Shown here: positions 38,263-46,056 of the stretch, piece after piece
Position numbering within the stretch: position 1 is the first letter of the stretch
Layout of the letters: each line of letters begins with the position of its first letter
Origin: Hymenobacter piscis
GTDB taxonomy: Bacteria > Bacteroidota > Bacteroidia > Cytophagales > Hymenobacteraceae
Direction: 5' to 3'
DNA length: 64,000 nt
Assembly: GCF_018760735.1 (NCBI RefSeq)
Contig: NZ_JAHHZN010000015.1
Span: forward strand, 1 to 64,000
Made by a program: the position numbers and the translations under genes
The notes under the pieces: model-generated
What the model was told of the DNA's origin: nothing
The model's input: only the letters and a program-made list of their open reading frames with translations
The model's database searches: none

Positions 38263-39777
38263 ATGTCCCTTTCCTCCAACAACGCCCTGCCCCAGCCCGA
38301 GCCGCCGCCCGCGGTGCCCGATGGCAACCGGCTTTTTCCGGTGTTTCTGAAGCTGGAACAGCTGCACGTGCTGCTGGTGGGCGGCGGGGCCGTGGGCCAT
38401 GAGAAGCTCTCGGCCATGCTGGCCAACAGCCCCAACGCGGCCATTACGGTGGTGGCTACCTGGTTTGGGCCCGAGCTGCGGGTGCTGGCCGGCCAGCACC
38501 CTGCCGTGCAGCTGCGCGAGCAGCCCTACGACCCCACCCACCTCGTCGGCCACGACCTGGTGATTGTGGCCACCGACGACAAAGCCCTTAACCTGCAGAT
38601 CAAGGCCGACGCTACGCGCCAGCGCCTGCTCTGCAACGTGGCCGATACGCCCGCCGCCTGCGACTTCTACCTGGGCTCCATCGTGCAGAAAGGCGACCTG
38701 AAAATTGCCATCAGCACCAACGGCAAGTCGCCCACCATTGCCAAGCGCCTGCGCGAAATGCTCACCCACACCCTCCCCGACGAGCTGCACGACGTGCTCC
38801 AGCGCATGGCGCAGATCCGGGAGAAGGTAGGCGGCGACTTCGCCCACAAGGTAAAATCCCTGAACGCCGTCACGGCCGAGCTGACCGGCGGGCCGGCTTA
38901 CGAATCACCCGCGGCGGCGCGGTGGCGCAAGATTGCCACCGGGGCCCTGCTGGCTTTTGCGGCCATGCTGGTGTTCAACATTCTGAGCTACTATTTTACC
39001 TGGACGCAGGTGTGGTCGGCGGCCACCCACGCCGAAACGTTCTGGCTGTTCGTGGCCATCGGCTTCGGCGCGCAACTCATCGACGGGCTGCTGGGCATGG
39101 GCTACGGCGTAGTCACGGCCATCAGCCTGATGAGCCTGAACATTGCCCCGGCGGCCGTGAGTGCCAGCATCCACACCGCCGAAATGTTTGCCAGCGGGGC
39201 CTCGGGTTACCACCACTACCGCTTCGGCAACGTGAACAAGCGCCTGTTCAAAGCCCTGCTGATTCCGGGCGTGCTGGGCGCCATTGCGGGGGCCTACCTG
39301 CTCTCGAAGTTCGGCGAAACCTACGCTGGCTACGTGAAGCCCTTTCTGGCGGCCTACCTGTTGCTGCTGGGCGTCCGCATCATCAGCAAGGCCTTCAGCA
39401 AGCCCGGCCCGCGCAAGAAACACAAGAAGCTGGGGTTGCTGGCCGCGGCCGGCGGCTTCCTCGATTCGTTTGGCGGGGGCGGCTGGGGGCCGCTGGTGAC
39501 CAGTACGCTCATTGCCGGGGGCCGCACGCCGCAGTACGTGATTGGCTCGGTGAGCGTCACGGAGTTCTTCGTCACGTTTGCCAGCGCCGTTACGTTCTTC
39601 GCCACGCTGGGCATCTCGCACTGGCAGATTATCCTGGGCCTCATCATCGGGGGCGTGGCCGCCGCGCCGCTGGCCGCCCGCCTGGCCGGCCGCCTGCCCG
39701 TGCGCTGGATGTTTGTGGGCGTGGGCCTGATGGTGATTGTGTGGAGTTTGTGGGCGCTGCGAAAAGTCTTTTTTTAA
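38263..39777 (+). CDS. fusion of precorrin-2 dehydrogenase/ferrochelatase (Met8-like) and TauE/SafE permease
   Basis: A 504-residue two-part protein. Residues about 25-215 match the Met8/CysG-N domain, with LHVLLVGGGAVGHEKL near 34, VIVATDD near 105 and ISTNGKSPTIAKRLRE near 150. It oxidises precorrin-2 and inserts iron to give siroheme. Residues about 225-504 form a TauE/SafE permease with about eight membrane segments (LIDGLLGMGYGVV near 267, GGFLDSFGGGGWGPL near 398), expected to move sulfite or another sulfur anion. Both jobs fit the operon. One ORF with no frame break. Confidence 0.9.
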   Translation: MSLSSNNALPQPEPPPAVPDGNRLFPVFLKLEQLHVLLVGGGAVGHEKLSAMLANSPNAAITVVATWFGPELRVLAGQHPAVQLREQPYDPTHLVGHDLVIVATDDKALNLQIKADATRQRLLCNVADTPAACDFYLGSIVQKGDLKIAISTNGKSPTIAKRLREMLTHTLPDELHDVLQRMAQIREKVGGDFAHKVKSLNAVTAELTGGPAYESPAAARWRKIATGALLAFAAMLVFNILSYYFTWTQVWSAATHAETFWLFVAIGFGAQLIDGLLGMGYGVVTAISLMSLNIAPAAVSASIHTAEMFASGASGYHHYRFGNVNKRLFKALLIPGVLGAIAGAYLLSKFGETYAGYVKPFLAAYLLLLGVRIISKAFSKPGPRKKHKKLGLLAAAGGFLDSFGGGGWGPLVTSTLIAGGRTPQYVIGSVSVTEFFVTFASAVTFFATLGISHWQIILGLIIGGVAAAPLAARLAGRLPVRWMFVGVGLMVIVWSLWALRKVFF

Positions 39778-39801
39778 CACCTTTCTTCAAGACATAGGCT
39801 T

Positions 39802-39845
39802 AAGCCGAAAGCGCCACCAACGGCCGTTGGTGGCGCTTTCGGCTT
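39802..39845. terminator. perfect 44-bp palindrome ending the sulfur operon
   Basis: AAGCCGAAAGCGCCACCAAC is followed at once by its complement, so there are 22 bp per arm with no spacer. A TTT follows. It is the likely terminator of the cys operon. Confidence 0.85.
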
Positions 39846-39965
39846 TAAATGGCGTATATGTTTACCCCGCCTGTTTAGTAACGGAAAGTCTGATACGGTG
39901 ATATCCTGGCAGCTTAAAAATCTGCCGCGCGCTTACTTTCGGCAGACGATCTATTTTATATCCCG

Positions 39966-40691
39966 ATGCGCTCTTTACTCCTTCATTTTCTGGTTAGTGG
40001 CTTACTACTGGCTGGCACATCCTGTTCGCAGGAGCCGGTGCCAACGCCCGGTCTACGCACTGTCAATGGCGTGCCTTACTATTTTTTCACGGAAGCCGAT
40101 GCGCCCTGGCTGCAACTCGCAATGGGCACAGTAGTATGGCAGTTTGAAAACGCGCGCGGCCAACAGCGCACCTACGAGCTTTACCAACGGCTGGAAAAAC
40201 AACAGATGGAAGAGCGCACCGTGGTTCCGGTGGGCTCGTTCATCGGTAAATCGGACTTGATCAAGTATTACGACGACGTATTAGTACGCGTCCGGCGTAC
40301 CGACAGCCTCGGCGGTGGCGGCGAGTTTCACATGTACCGGGGCCCGGCACTGCTCGCATCCTACCCATCCCAGGGGACCAATCCTGGCACCAGCCAGCTG
40401 TATGTAGAAGGGACCTGGACCGAATTCATCGGTAGCACCGACCCACAGAGCGACTACAACCGCTGCCGGGGAATAAAATTTCCGATGGGCGACGCCCTGG
40501 CAGGGCCTTTTCAGCAACTCACTGTCAAGGGTCTAACCTATCCGGAAGTAGTAGAATTGGTGGCTACCAACCGCGGGCCGGACTGTGCCCCCGTTCCAGC
40601 TTCCTATATGCGCGTGCTCTACTATGACCGCCATGCTGGTATCGTTCGGATGGTTTCTGACTCCGGTGAAGTATGGGACCGGCTACCCTAG
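39966..40691 (+). CDS. lipoprotein of unknown function
   Basis: A 241-residue protein with signal peptide and lipobox (LLLAGTSC, Cys20), so an exported lipoprotein. The mature part is mixed alpha/beta and shows no motif I know. Base composition is lower in GC than that of the neighbours and codons are less biased, so it may have been acquired recently. It lies after the sulfur operon terminator and is not part of that operon. Confidence 0.75.
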   Translation: MRSLLLHFLVSGLLLAGTSCSQEPVPTPGLRTVNGVPYYFFTEADAPWLQLAMGTVVWQFENARGQQRTYELYQRLEKQQMEERTVVPVGSFIGKSDLIKYYDDVLVRVRRTDSLGGGGEFHMYRGPALLASYPSQGTNPGTSQLYVEGTWTEFIGSTDPQSDYNRCRGIKFPMGDALAGPFQQLTVKGLTYPEVVELVATNRGPDCAPVPASYMRVLYYDRHAGIVRMVSDSGEVWDRLP

Positions 40692-40768
40692 CCTTTCTCC
40701 CCCCCGTAACGCAAACAGCCGGAACCTCCCGGCCCCGGCTGCTACAGTGGGCCATAACGCCCCAATTT

Positions 40769-40789
40769 TTAATTCTTAATTCTTAATTC
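40769..40789. repeat. ATTCTTA heptamer, short copy
   Basis: About three units of the heptamer at the 3' end of the permease gene. They encode ELRIKN and the TAA stop on the minus strand. Confidence 0.92.
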
Positions 40790-42220
40790 ATTCCCCAGCT
40801 TGCTGTGCTTGCGGCCGTAGCCGAAGTAGATGGCCAGGCCGATGGCCAGCCACACGGCCAGCCGCAGCCAGGTTTCCCAGGGCAGGGCCAGCATCATCAC
40901 CACGCAGGTCAGGATGCCGAGGATGGGCACCAGCGGCACCCAGGGCGTACGGAAACCGCGCGGCGCGTCGGGCTCGCGCTTGCGCATGATGAGGATGCCC
41001 ACGCACACCATCACGAAGGCCAGCAGCGTGCCGATGCTCGTCATCTCGCCCACCACCGAAATCGGCACGAAGCCCGCGAACAGCGCAATGAACAGGCCCA
41101 GCAGCAAGTTCGACTGCAGCGGCGTGCGGAACCGCTCGTGAATCCGGGCGAAAACCGGGGGCAGCAAACCGTCCTTGGCCATGCTGAAAAACACCCGGCT
41201 CTGGCCCAGCAGATCCACCAGAATCACGGACGTATAGCCCACGATGATGGCCAGAATCACGGCCGACGACAGCCAGGCGTAGGGCGTTTTCTCGATGGCA
41301 ATGGCTACCGGCGCGGCGCTGTTCTTGAACTCGGTGTAGTTGGCCAAACCGGTCATGACGTGCCCGAACAGCACGAACAGCACGGTGCAGATCAGCAGGG
41401 AGCCGATGATGCCGATGGGCATGTTGCGCTGCGGGTTCTTGGTTTCCTGGGCCATGGTGGCCACAATATCAAACCCGATAAACACGAAAAACACCACGCC
41501 CGCCCCGCGCAGAATGCCGCTCCAGCCAAATTCCCCAAACACGCCGGTATTCTCCGGAATGTAGGGCTGGTAATTGGTAGGGTCGATGTACTGCCAGCCC
41601 AGACCGATGAACACCAGCACCACGGCCACCTTCAGCGTGACCACCAGCGCGTTAAACCACGCCGAGCCCGAGGTGCCGCGAATGATAATCATCGTAATGG
41701 CCAGCACGATAAGCATGGCCGGAATATTGACGAAGCCGTGCACCACGCTGCCGTCGGCCAGCGTGGCCGTTTCAAACGGCGACATCACCAGCTGCGGCGG
41801 CACGATAATGCCGTATTTCTCTAAAAACTTGAGCAGGTACTGCGACCAGCTGATGGCCACCGTGGCCGCGCCCACCGAGTATTCGAGCACCAAATCCCAG
41901 CCGATAATCCAGGCAAACAGCTCGCCCATGGTGGCGTAGGCGTAGGTGTAGGCCGAGCCAGCCACGGGCACCATGGAGGCAAACTCGGCGTAGCACAGCG
42001 CCGAGAAGGCGCAGCCCACGGCCGCCACCACAAACGAGAGCGTGACGGCCGGGCCGGCATTGTTGGCGGCGGCAATGCCGGTGAGCGAGAACAGGCCTGC
42101 CCCAATAATCACCCCAATGCCGATGGCAATGAGGTTGAAGCCGTTCAGGCTTCGTTTCAGCGTTCCGGCGCCGGTTTCGGCGGCCTCCTGCCGCAGCAGT
42201 TCCAGTGATTTTCTGAGCAT
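40769..42220 (-). CDS. APC-superfamily amino-acid permease, CAT-like
   Basis: A 483-residue transporter with about 12 membrane segments. The N-terminal GIGVIIGAGLFSLTGIAA (about 35-52) is the substrate-binding unwound helix of the cationic-amino-acid-transporter group. A SAM-I riboswitch and a Cys-rich leader mini-ORF lie upstream on the same strand. So the likely cargo is methionine, cysteine or a related sulfur amino acid rather than Lys or Arg; this is an inference. The last residues, ELRIKN, and the stop come from the ATTCTTA repeat, as in the gene at 103. Confidence 0.9.
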   Translation of the reverse strand: MLRKSLELLRQEAAETGAGTLKRSLNGFNLIAIGIGVIIGAGLFSLTGIAAANNAGPAVTLSFVVAAVGCAFSALCYAEFASMVPVAGSAYTYAYATMGELFAWIIGWDLVLEYSVGAATVAISWSQYLLKFLEKYGIIVPPQLVMSPFETATLADGSVVHGFVNIPAMLIVLAITMIIIRGTSGSAWFNALVVTLKVAVVLVFIGLGWQYIDPTNYQPYIPENTGVFGEFGWSGILRGAGVVFFVFIGFDIVATMAQETKNPQRNMPIGIIGSLLICTVLFVLFGHVMTGLANYTEFKNSAAPVAIAIEKTPYAWLSSAVILAIIVGYTSVILVDLLGQSRVFFSMAKDGLLPPVFARIHERFRTPLQSNLLLGLFIALFAGFVPISVVGEMTSIGTLLAFVMVCVGILIMRKREPDAPRGFRTPWVPLVPILGILTCVVMMLALPWETWLRLAVWLAIGLAIYFGYGRKHSKLGNELRIKN

Positions 42221-42230
42221 AAAAAGGTAC

Positions 42231-42249
42231 GCCCGGCAACTGCCCGGGC
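42231..42249 (-). terminator. hairpin just upstream of the permease start
   Basis: Read on the minus strand, GCCCGG pairs with CCGGGC around a 7-nt loop and is followed by GTACCTTTTT and then the ATG. It could be an intrinsic terminator or a translation-blocking hairpin at the end of the leader. Confidence 0.5.
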
Positions 42250-42395
42250 AAGCGTGAACGAAAAAAACAGCGTGAGGTCAAGCCGGCCGGCGCAGGCGCC
42301 CCGACGGACAGATGCGCCCGCCAACCAGGCCGGCCGCGTCAAGAAAAGGCAGAAATCAGCAGCGCCGCAGCGGGCTGCTCAGGCGCACCGGCCGC

Positions 42396-42500
42396 TCAGC
42401 AACAACAACCCCGGCGCCAACACGCTACCAGCGGCCCGAACGGGCACACAGCGGCAGCAGAAACGACAACACGGGCAGTAAGGCGGGGCAGCACAGGCAC
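42396..42500 (-). CDS. cysteine-codon leader peptide of the permease gene
   Basis: A 34-codon ORF from GTG 42500 to TGA 42396. Cys residues are 19, 27, 32, 33 and 34, so the peptide ends in CCC directly before the stop (GCCC then TGA). The GTG lies 8 nt after the aptamer P1 helix; in the cysH leader the distance is 7 nt. The sequence between the start and the Cys cluster is unlike the first leader, so only the architecture is kept. It is unannotated by length-based gene finders. Expression is not proven. Confidence 0.6.
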   Translation of the reverse strand: MPVLPRLTARVVVSAAAVCPFGPLVACWRRGCCC

Positions 42501-42508
42501 GGCAACTT

Positions 42509-42603
42509 GTTTTTATATGGTCAGGAATTGGCACCGTTCCGCAGCTTGCGGGTGGTTGCCGACGCATCAGTGAGCCTGTCTCTCCGCGCCTCTGTATAAA
42601 AAC
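42509..42603 (-). promoter_or_regulatory. SAM-I (S-box) riboswitch, second copy
   Basis: On the minus strand P1 is the same perfect 9-bp pair, GTTTTTATA (42603-42595) with TATAAAAAC (42517-42509). The blocks CAGAGGCGCGGAGAGAC, GTCGGCAACC and GGAACGGTGCCAATTCCTGA are present. It is about 290 nt upstream of the permease ATG. Confidence 0.94.
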
Positions 42604-42632
42604 AATCCTTCGGCTAGAAAGAATTGATGGCA

Positions 42633-42640
42633 CAAAGGTA
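42633..42640 (-). promoter_or_regulatory. -7 element of the permease leader
   Basis: TACCTTTG on the minus strand, 29 nt before the aptamer. It is identical to the -7 element of the sulfur operon at 28406, and the following CCAATTCTTT-like stretch is also shared. Confidence 0.75.
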
Positions 42641-42972
42641 AAGCCGGATTGGTGCCCGGGCAACCCGGCCAAGGCAGCCGCGTCCGGGCAGCCCCCCAAT
42701 GACTACCTGCCCCGCCCAATTCCGCCCCCCGGCCGCCGCTGCGCCACCCGATTGCCAATCGTAAAAAACTGGCAGACAGCAAATTACTCAAACCGACACC
42801 TGAAAGCGCGCAAGGTTTAACGACAAAATTTAAATTTTTTAAGCTGCTTAATATTGGGGGGAGCGGCCAAAACTGGCACCGGAGTTGCCAATACCCCATC
42901 AGCAACCCCAGTGCCAGTCCGGACGGCCGGTGGGCCTGCTTTCATCGAACATAAACATTCTCATAAAGCACC
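42641..42972. other. intergenic region upstream of two divergent transcripts
   Basis: Between the permease leader and the gene at 42973. The first half is GC-rich without a recognisable signal. From about 42770 it becomes AT-rich (for example AAATTTAAATTTTTTAAG near 42828), which probably holds the promoter of the 42973 gene. No RNA gene or repeat was recognised. Confidence 0.5.
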
Positions 42973-43437
42973 ATGAAAAAGTTTCTCGTCATCCTCGCCG
43001 CCTTCTCGTTCTCCGCCGCCGCCGCTTCGGCCCAGACGGCAGCTCCCGCCACAGCCGCCCACGGTCAGCATCGTCAGGGCGGGCACAAGGGCGAGCACAA
43101 AGGCCCCCACGCCAACCTCACCCCCGAGCAGCGCGCCGACCGTTCGTCTCAGCACCTGAGCAAGCAGCTCAACCTCTCGGCCGCCCAGACCCAGCAGGTT
43201 CGCCAGCTCCAGCTGAGCCGTGCCCAGGCCATGCAGGCCCACAAAGCCCAGGCTGGCACCGTGGCCAAAGCGGACCGCAAGCAGCACCAGGCCACCAGGA
43301 AGGCCGAAAAGGACCGTTACAACGCCCAGCTCAAGCAAATCCTGAGCGCCGACCAGTACGCCAAGTACACCCAGCTGCAGGCCGATAAAATGGCCAAGCG
43401 CAAAGCCCATCAGGGCCCCAAGCAAGCCAAAGGCTAA
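42973..43437 (+). CDS. small exported His/Gln/Lys-rich protein (Spy/DUF4890-like)
   Basis: A 154-residue protein with a signal peptide ending near ASAQ (residue 21), then a His/Gly-rich segment (HGQHRQGGHKGEHKG) and a helical part with LTPEQRADRSSQHLSKQL and a C-terminal LSADQYAKYTQLQADK. The pattern is that of small periplasmic helical proteins related to Spy/CpxP and DUF4890, which bind unfolded protein or metal. The function is not certain. A strong terminator follows 19 nt after the stop. Confidence 0.78.
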   Translation: MKKFLVILAAFSFSAAAASAQTAAPATAAHGQHRQGGHKGEHKGPHANLTPEQRADRSSQHLSKQLNLSAAQTQQVRQLQLSRAQAMQAHKAQAGTVAKADRKQHQATRKAEKDRYNAQLKQILSADQYAKYTQLQADKMAKRKAHQGPKQAKG

Positions 43438-43456
43438 ACTTTTCAGCCACCAAAAA

Positions 43457-43493
43457 AACAGCCCTGACATTTCCGTCAGGGCTGTTTTTTTTT
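43457..43493 (+). terminator. intrinsic terminator
   Basis: Stem AACAGCCCTGAC/GTCAGGGCTGTT with a 6-nt loop followed by a run of nine T. Confidence 0.95.
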
Positions 43494-43502
43494 GATGTGT
43501 AC

Positions 43503-43598
43503 TGTAGAAACGCGGCCCTTCGCGGCGGATGCCGGAAACTGTAGGGCGGCCACAACATCAGCACGCGCCAGACGCGAAGGGCCGCGTCTGGCTCTACA
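43503..43598. repeat. intergenic inverted repeat, TGTAGAAACGCGG family
   Basis: Arms 43503-43524 and 43573-43598 are inverted copies that share CGCGGCCCTTCGCG. The right arm includes the TAG stop codon of the EcsC-like gene on the minus strand. Confidence 0.88.
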
Positions 43599-44328
43599 CC
43601 TGTTCTGGTAGTCGGCTGTTCTCGGCAAACCAGCGCAGGCGGTAGCACATGATGGCTGTTTCGCCGAGCTGGGCCAGCAGGCGGTAGTTGGCCACGGCCC
43701 CCACCGCCGCCCCAATCACGGGTACCAGCTGGGCAAGCTTGGCCAGGTCGATATAGTCGCGGTACTCCTGCTGGAACGTGCGCCAGTCGAAGGTATCGGC
43801 CGTAACGGTTTGCTGCGTTTCGGGCCAGTCGGCGAGTTGGTGGTAGGTTTCGCGGCGGGTGTGCTGGCTGCTGAAGGCCAGCTGGAAAATGTGCAGCAGG
43901 TAGAGCCGCTCCGGGAAGCTGCGCACATCGTGGCCGTAGAGGGCGGCAATGTCAAACAGCAGCTTGAGCTTGATGCCCAGCAGCAGCGGAAAATCGGCCA
44001 GGCCCAGCAGGAAGCCGCCGGCTCCGGTGACACCGCCTTCTACCGCCGCCGTGTTGCGGTACGCCCGGATGCGGGCCCGCACCCGCGCCTCCCGCTCCTG
44101 CAGCGTACCCTCCGAAACCGGCTTTTGCGTGGTATGCGTGGAGCCAAACAGCACGCCCTGCACCATCTTTTGAATGGCCGCGGTAATAGCCACATGCACC
44201 TTCTCGGGCAGCAGGGCATTCAGACGGGCCTGCACCCGGCGCGTCACGCGGTTCAGCAGCGTGGGCTGCTGCTGCATCCGGCGCTGCCAGGCCTGCAGGT
44301 CGTGGAGGGCTTGTTGGTCGGTGTTCAT
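43594..44328 (-). CDS. EcsC-family protein
   Basis: A 244-residue EcsC-like protein with a Gly-rich hydrophobic segment (VEGGVTGAGGFLLGLADFPLLLG, split here by residues about 94-116) and a second one (VPVIGAAVGAVANY near 204). The family is membrane-associated and of uncertain function. The start ATG overlaps the stop of the upstream gene (TAATG), so the two are translationally coupled. The stop TAG lies in a repeat. Confidence 0.83.
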   Translation of the reverse strand: MNTDQQALHDLQAWQRRMQQQPTLLNRVTRRVQARLNALLPEKVHVAITAAIQKMVQGVLFGSTHTTQKPVSEGTLQEREARVRARIRAYRNTAAVEGGVTGAGGFLLGLADFPLLLGIKLKLLFDIAALYGHDVRSFPERLYLLHIFQLAFSSQHTRRETYHQLADWPETQQTVTADTFDWRTFQQEYRDYIDLAKLAQLVPVIGAAVGAVANYRLLAQLGETAIMCYRLRWFAENSRLPEQV

Positions 44329-44870
44329 TATTGCCCTAAAATCAACATGGTGGTGTATAGCACGAATGACAACATGCCTCCATAAAAGAGCCACGCCATA
44401 TACCGCACGTCTTCAGCATTGATATGGGCCGATGAGGAAGAACGAACAACTCCGTACTTAGCCATAGTACAGGGAACAAATTCCCGCGAATATTTACGCC
44501 AAAACAACAGCCGGACGATGTGATAAAGAACAAGAGCCAACAACGGAAAAACAGCCGCAACAGGATTCAACAGGCCTAATACAATCGTTATCAGAAGCCA
44601 ACCTACAGTAACCGGAATATTGCGCAGACGACCCACAATATCGGAGGAGACTGTAACCTGTGCGACTAGGTACGCTACTGCGTAGTAATACGCAACTCCT
44701 ACTCTTGAAAATGCTGTGTCGCTGTGCCCCGGCATGTAGTTTGAGAAGTTGAGTATAAAACCACCTAAAACGAATAGCAGGTAACTACCCAGCAATATCC
44801 CGTCATATCGATTCAATTCTCTAATAATCAGACCGCCACGACATAGTCTCTCCGGCATTTTCTTCCTCAC
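44328..44870 (-). CDS. membrane protein of unknown function
   Basis: A 180-residue protein with about four membrane segments, for example LLGSYLLFVLGGFILNF near 26 and VGWLLITIVLGLLNPVAAVF near 88. I recognise no family. GTG 44870 lies directly after the TAA of the upstream oxidoreductase; ATG 44858 is an alternative. The gene is clearly poorer in GC than its neighbours. The overlaps at both ends show it is part of a three-gene operon with the oxidoreductase and the EcsC-like gene. Confidence 0.7.
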   Translation of the reverse strand: MRKKMPERLCRGGLIIRELNRYDGILLGSYLLFVLGGFILNFSNYMPGHSDTAFSRVGVAYYYAVAYLVAQVTVSSDIVGRLRNIPVTVGWLLITIVLGLLNPVAAVFPLLALVLYHIVRLLFWRKYSREFVPCTMAKYGVVRSSSSAHINAEDVRYMAWLFYGGMLSFVLYTTMLILGQ

Positions 44871-45905
44871 TTAGCTCTGATTTTTCAGCGCATAAATCCG
44901 CTCAATCATCTCCACCACTTTCAAGCCTTCCAGAGCGTTGGTGGTGGCTACGCCGCGCCTTTGAATGGTGTCGACTACGTTGTCGATGACGTGGACGTGG
45001 TTGGCGGCGGAGCCCTGGTAGGGGCCGTACTGGTTGGCGGGGTTAGTGGGCGCGAGTTCGGGCATCTGGTAGTCGCGCAGGTGGCAGTAGTCAACTTTGT
45101 CCATGTACTGGCCGCCGAGGCGCAGGCTGCCGTGCTCGGCCACCACGGTGAGGGAGCTTTCCAGATTCCGGTCCCAGACGGCGGTGCTGTACTGCAGGGT
45201 GCCGCTGCCGCCGCGCAGCAGGTCGAACGTGACGAGGCCACTGTCCTCGAACTCGGTGAGGCCGGCGTGGTTGAAGTCGCGGAAGCGGGCCGAGATATTG
45301 GTGATGTCGCCGAACACCCAATACAGCAAATCCACGAAATGGCTGAACTGGGTGAAGAGTGTGCCGCCGTCGAGGGCCCGGGTGCCGTGCCAGCTGCCGG
45401 GCGTGTAGTACCGTTCGTCGCGGTTCCAGAAGCAGTTGAGCTGCACCAGAAACACTTGGCCCAGGCGACCTTCGTCCATCACCTGCCTGAGCCAGGCGGC
45501 CGGCGGCGAGTAGCGGTTCTGCATCACCCCAAACACAAACCGGCCGGTTTGCAGCGCCGTGTGCACGATTTGCTCAGCATCGGCTTTGCTCAGGGCCAGG
45601 GGCTTTTCCACCACCACGTGCAGGCCGGCGCGCAGGCCGCGCACTGCCTGCGGGGCGTGCAGACCGTTGGGCGTGGCAATGGTTAGCACGTCGGCGGCGG
45701 GGCCGTGGGCGAGGTACTCGTCGAGGGACGCGAAGAACGGAACGCCGGGAAACTCGGCGGCCAGTGCCGACTCCCGGTCGGGTCGGGTATCGATGAGGGC
45801 CACGAGGTGGGCGCCGGGGTGGCGGGCCACCAGGGCCGCGTGCCGGCGGCCGATATGGCCCACGCCGCAGATGGCAAAGCGAACCGCCGAAAGAGAATCA
45901 GCCAC
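44871..45905 (-). CDS. Gfo/Idh/MocA-family oxidoreductase
   Basis: A 344-residue NAD(P)-dependent sugar oxidoreductase. The Rossmann motif is GVGHIGRRHAALV (about residues 13-25), and VVEKPLALSKADAE near 97 is the family's EKP motif. A C-terminal alpha/beta domain follows with FTQFSHFVDLLYWVFGD. Members oxidise sugars or UDP-sugars, often in surface-glycan pathways. GTG 45905 places the start just before the first beta strand; the upstream frame has no family residues. The substrate is unknown. Confidence 0.88.
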   Translation of the reverse strand: MADSLSAVRFAICGVGHIGRRHAALVARHPGAHLVALIDTRPDRESALAAEFPGVPFFASLDEYLAHGPAADVLTIATPNGLHAPQAVRGLRAGLHVVVEKPLALSKADAEQIVHTALQTGRFVFGVMQNRYSPPAAWLRQVMDEGRLGQVFLVQLNCFWNRDERYYTPGSWHGTRALDGGTLFTQFSHFVDLLYWVFGDITNISARFRDFNHAGLTEFEDSGLVTFDLLRGGSGTLQYSTAVWDRNLESSLTVVAEHGSLRLGGQYMDKVDYCHLRDYQMPELAPTNPANQYGPYQGSAANHVHVIDNVVDTIQRRGVATTNALEGLKVVEMIERIYALKNQS

Positions 45906-46056
45906 GGGAGCCGGAAGGGAAGGAGAAAAGACTACGAATGCCTCGCAAGCTGCGAAAAAACGGGCATTTCCGCATTCTTCTGATTTATTTGCCGGCTGCC
46001 ATGCGGCGCAAACGGGCGCGCAGCCCCACCTTTGCACTTTTCCTGCCGCCTCCCCC

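Noticed and set aside
40769-42220. Permease as a plain cationic-amino-acid carrier
   Set aside because: The fold is CAT-like, but the SAM-I riboswitch and Cys-rich leader point to sulfur metabolism, so I did not assign Lys or Arg as cargo.
42379-42699. 106-residue Cys-rich frame on the minus strand
   Set aside because: It runs through the SAM-I aptamer and its promoter, so it cannot be translated from that transcript as a whole. Its Cys-rich end is a different frame of the leader region. The GTG 42500 mini-ORF fits the architecture of the first locus better.
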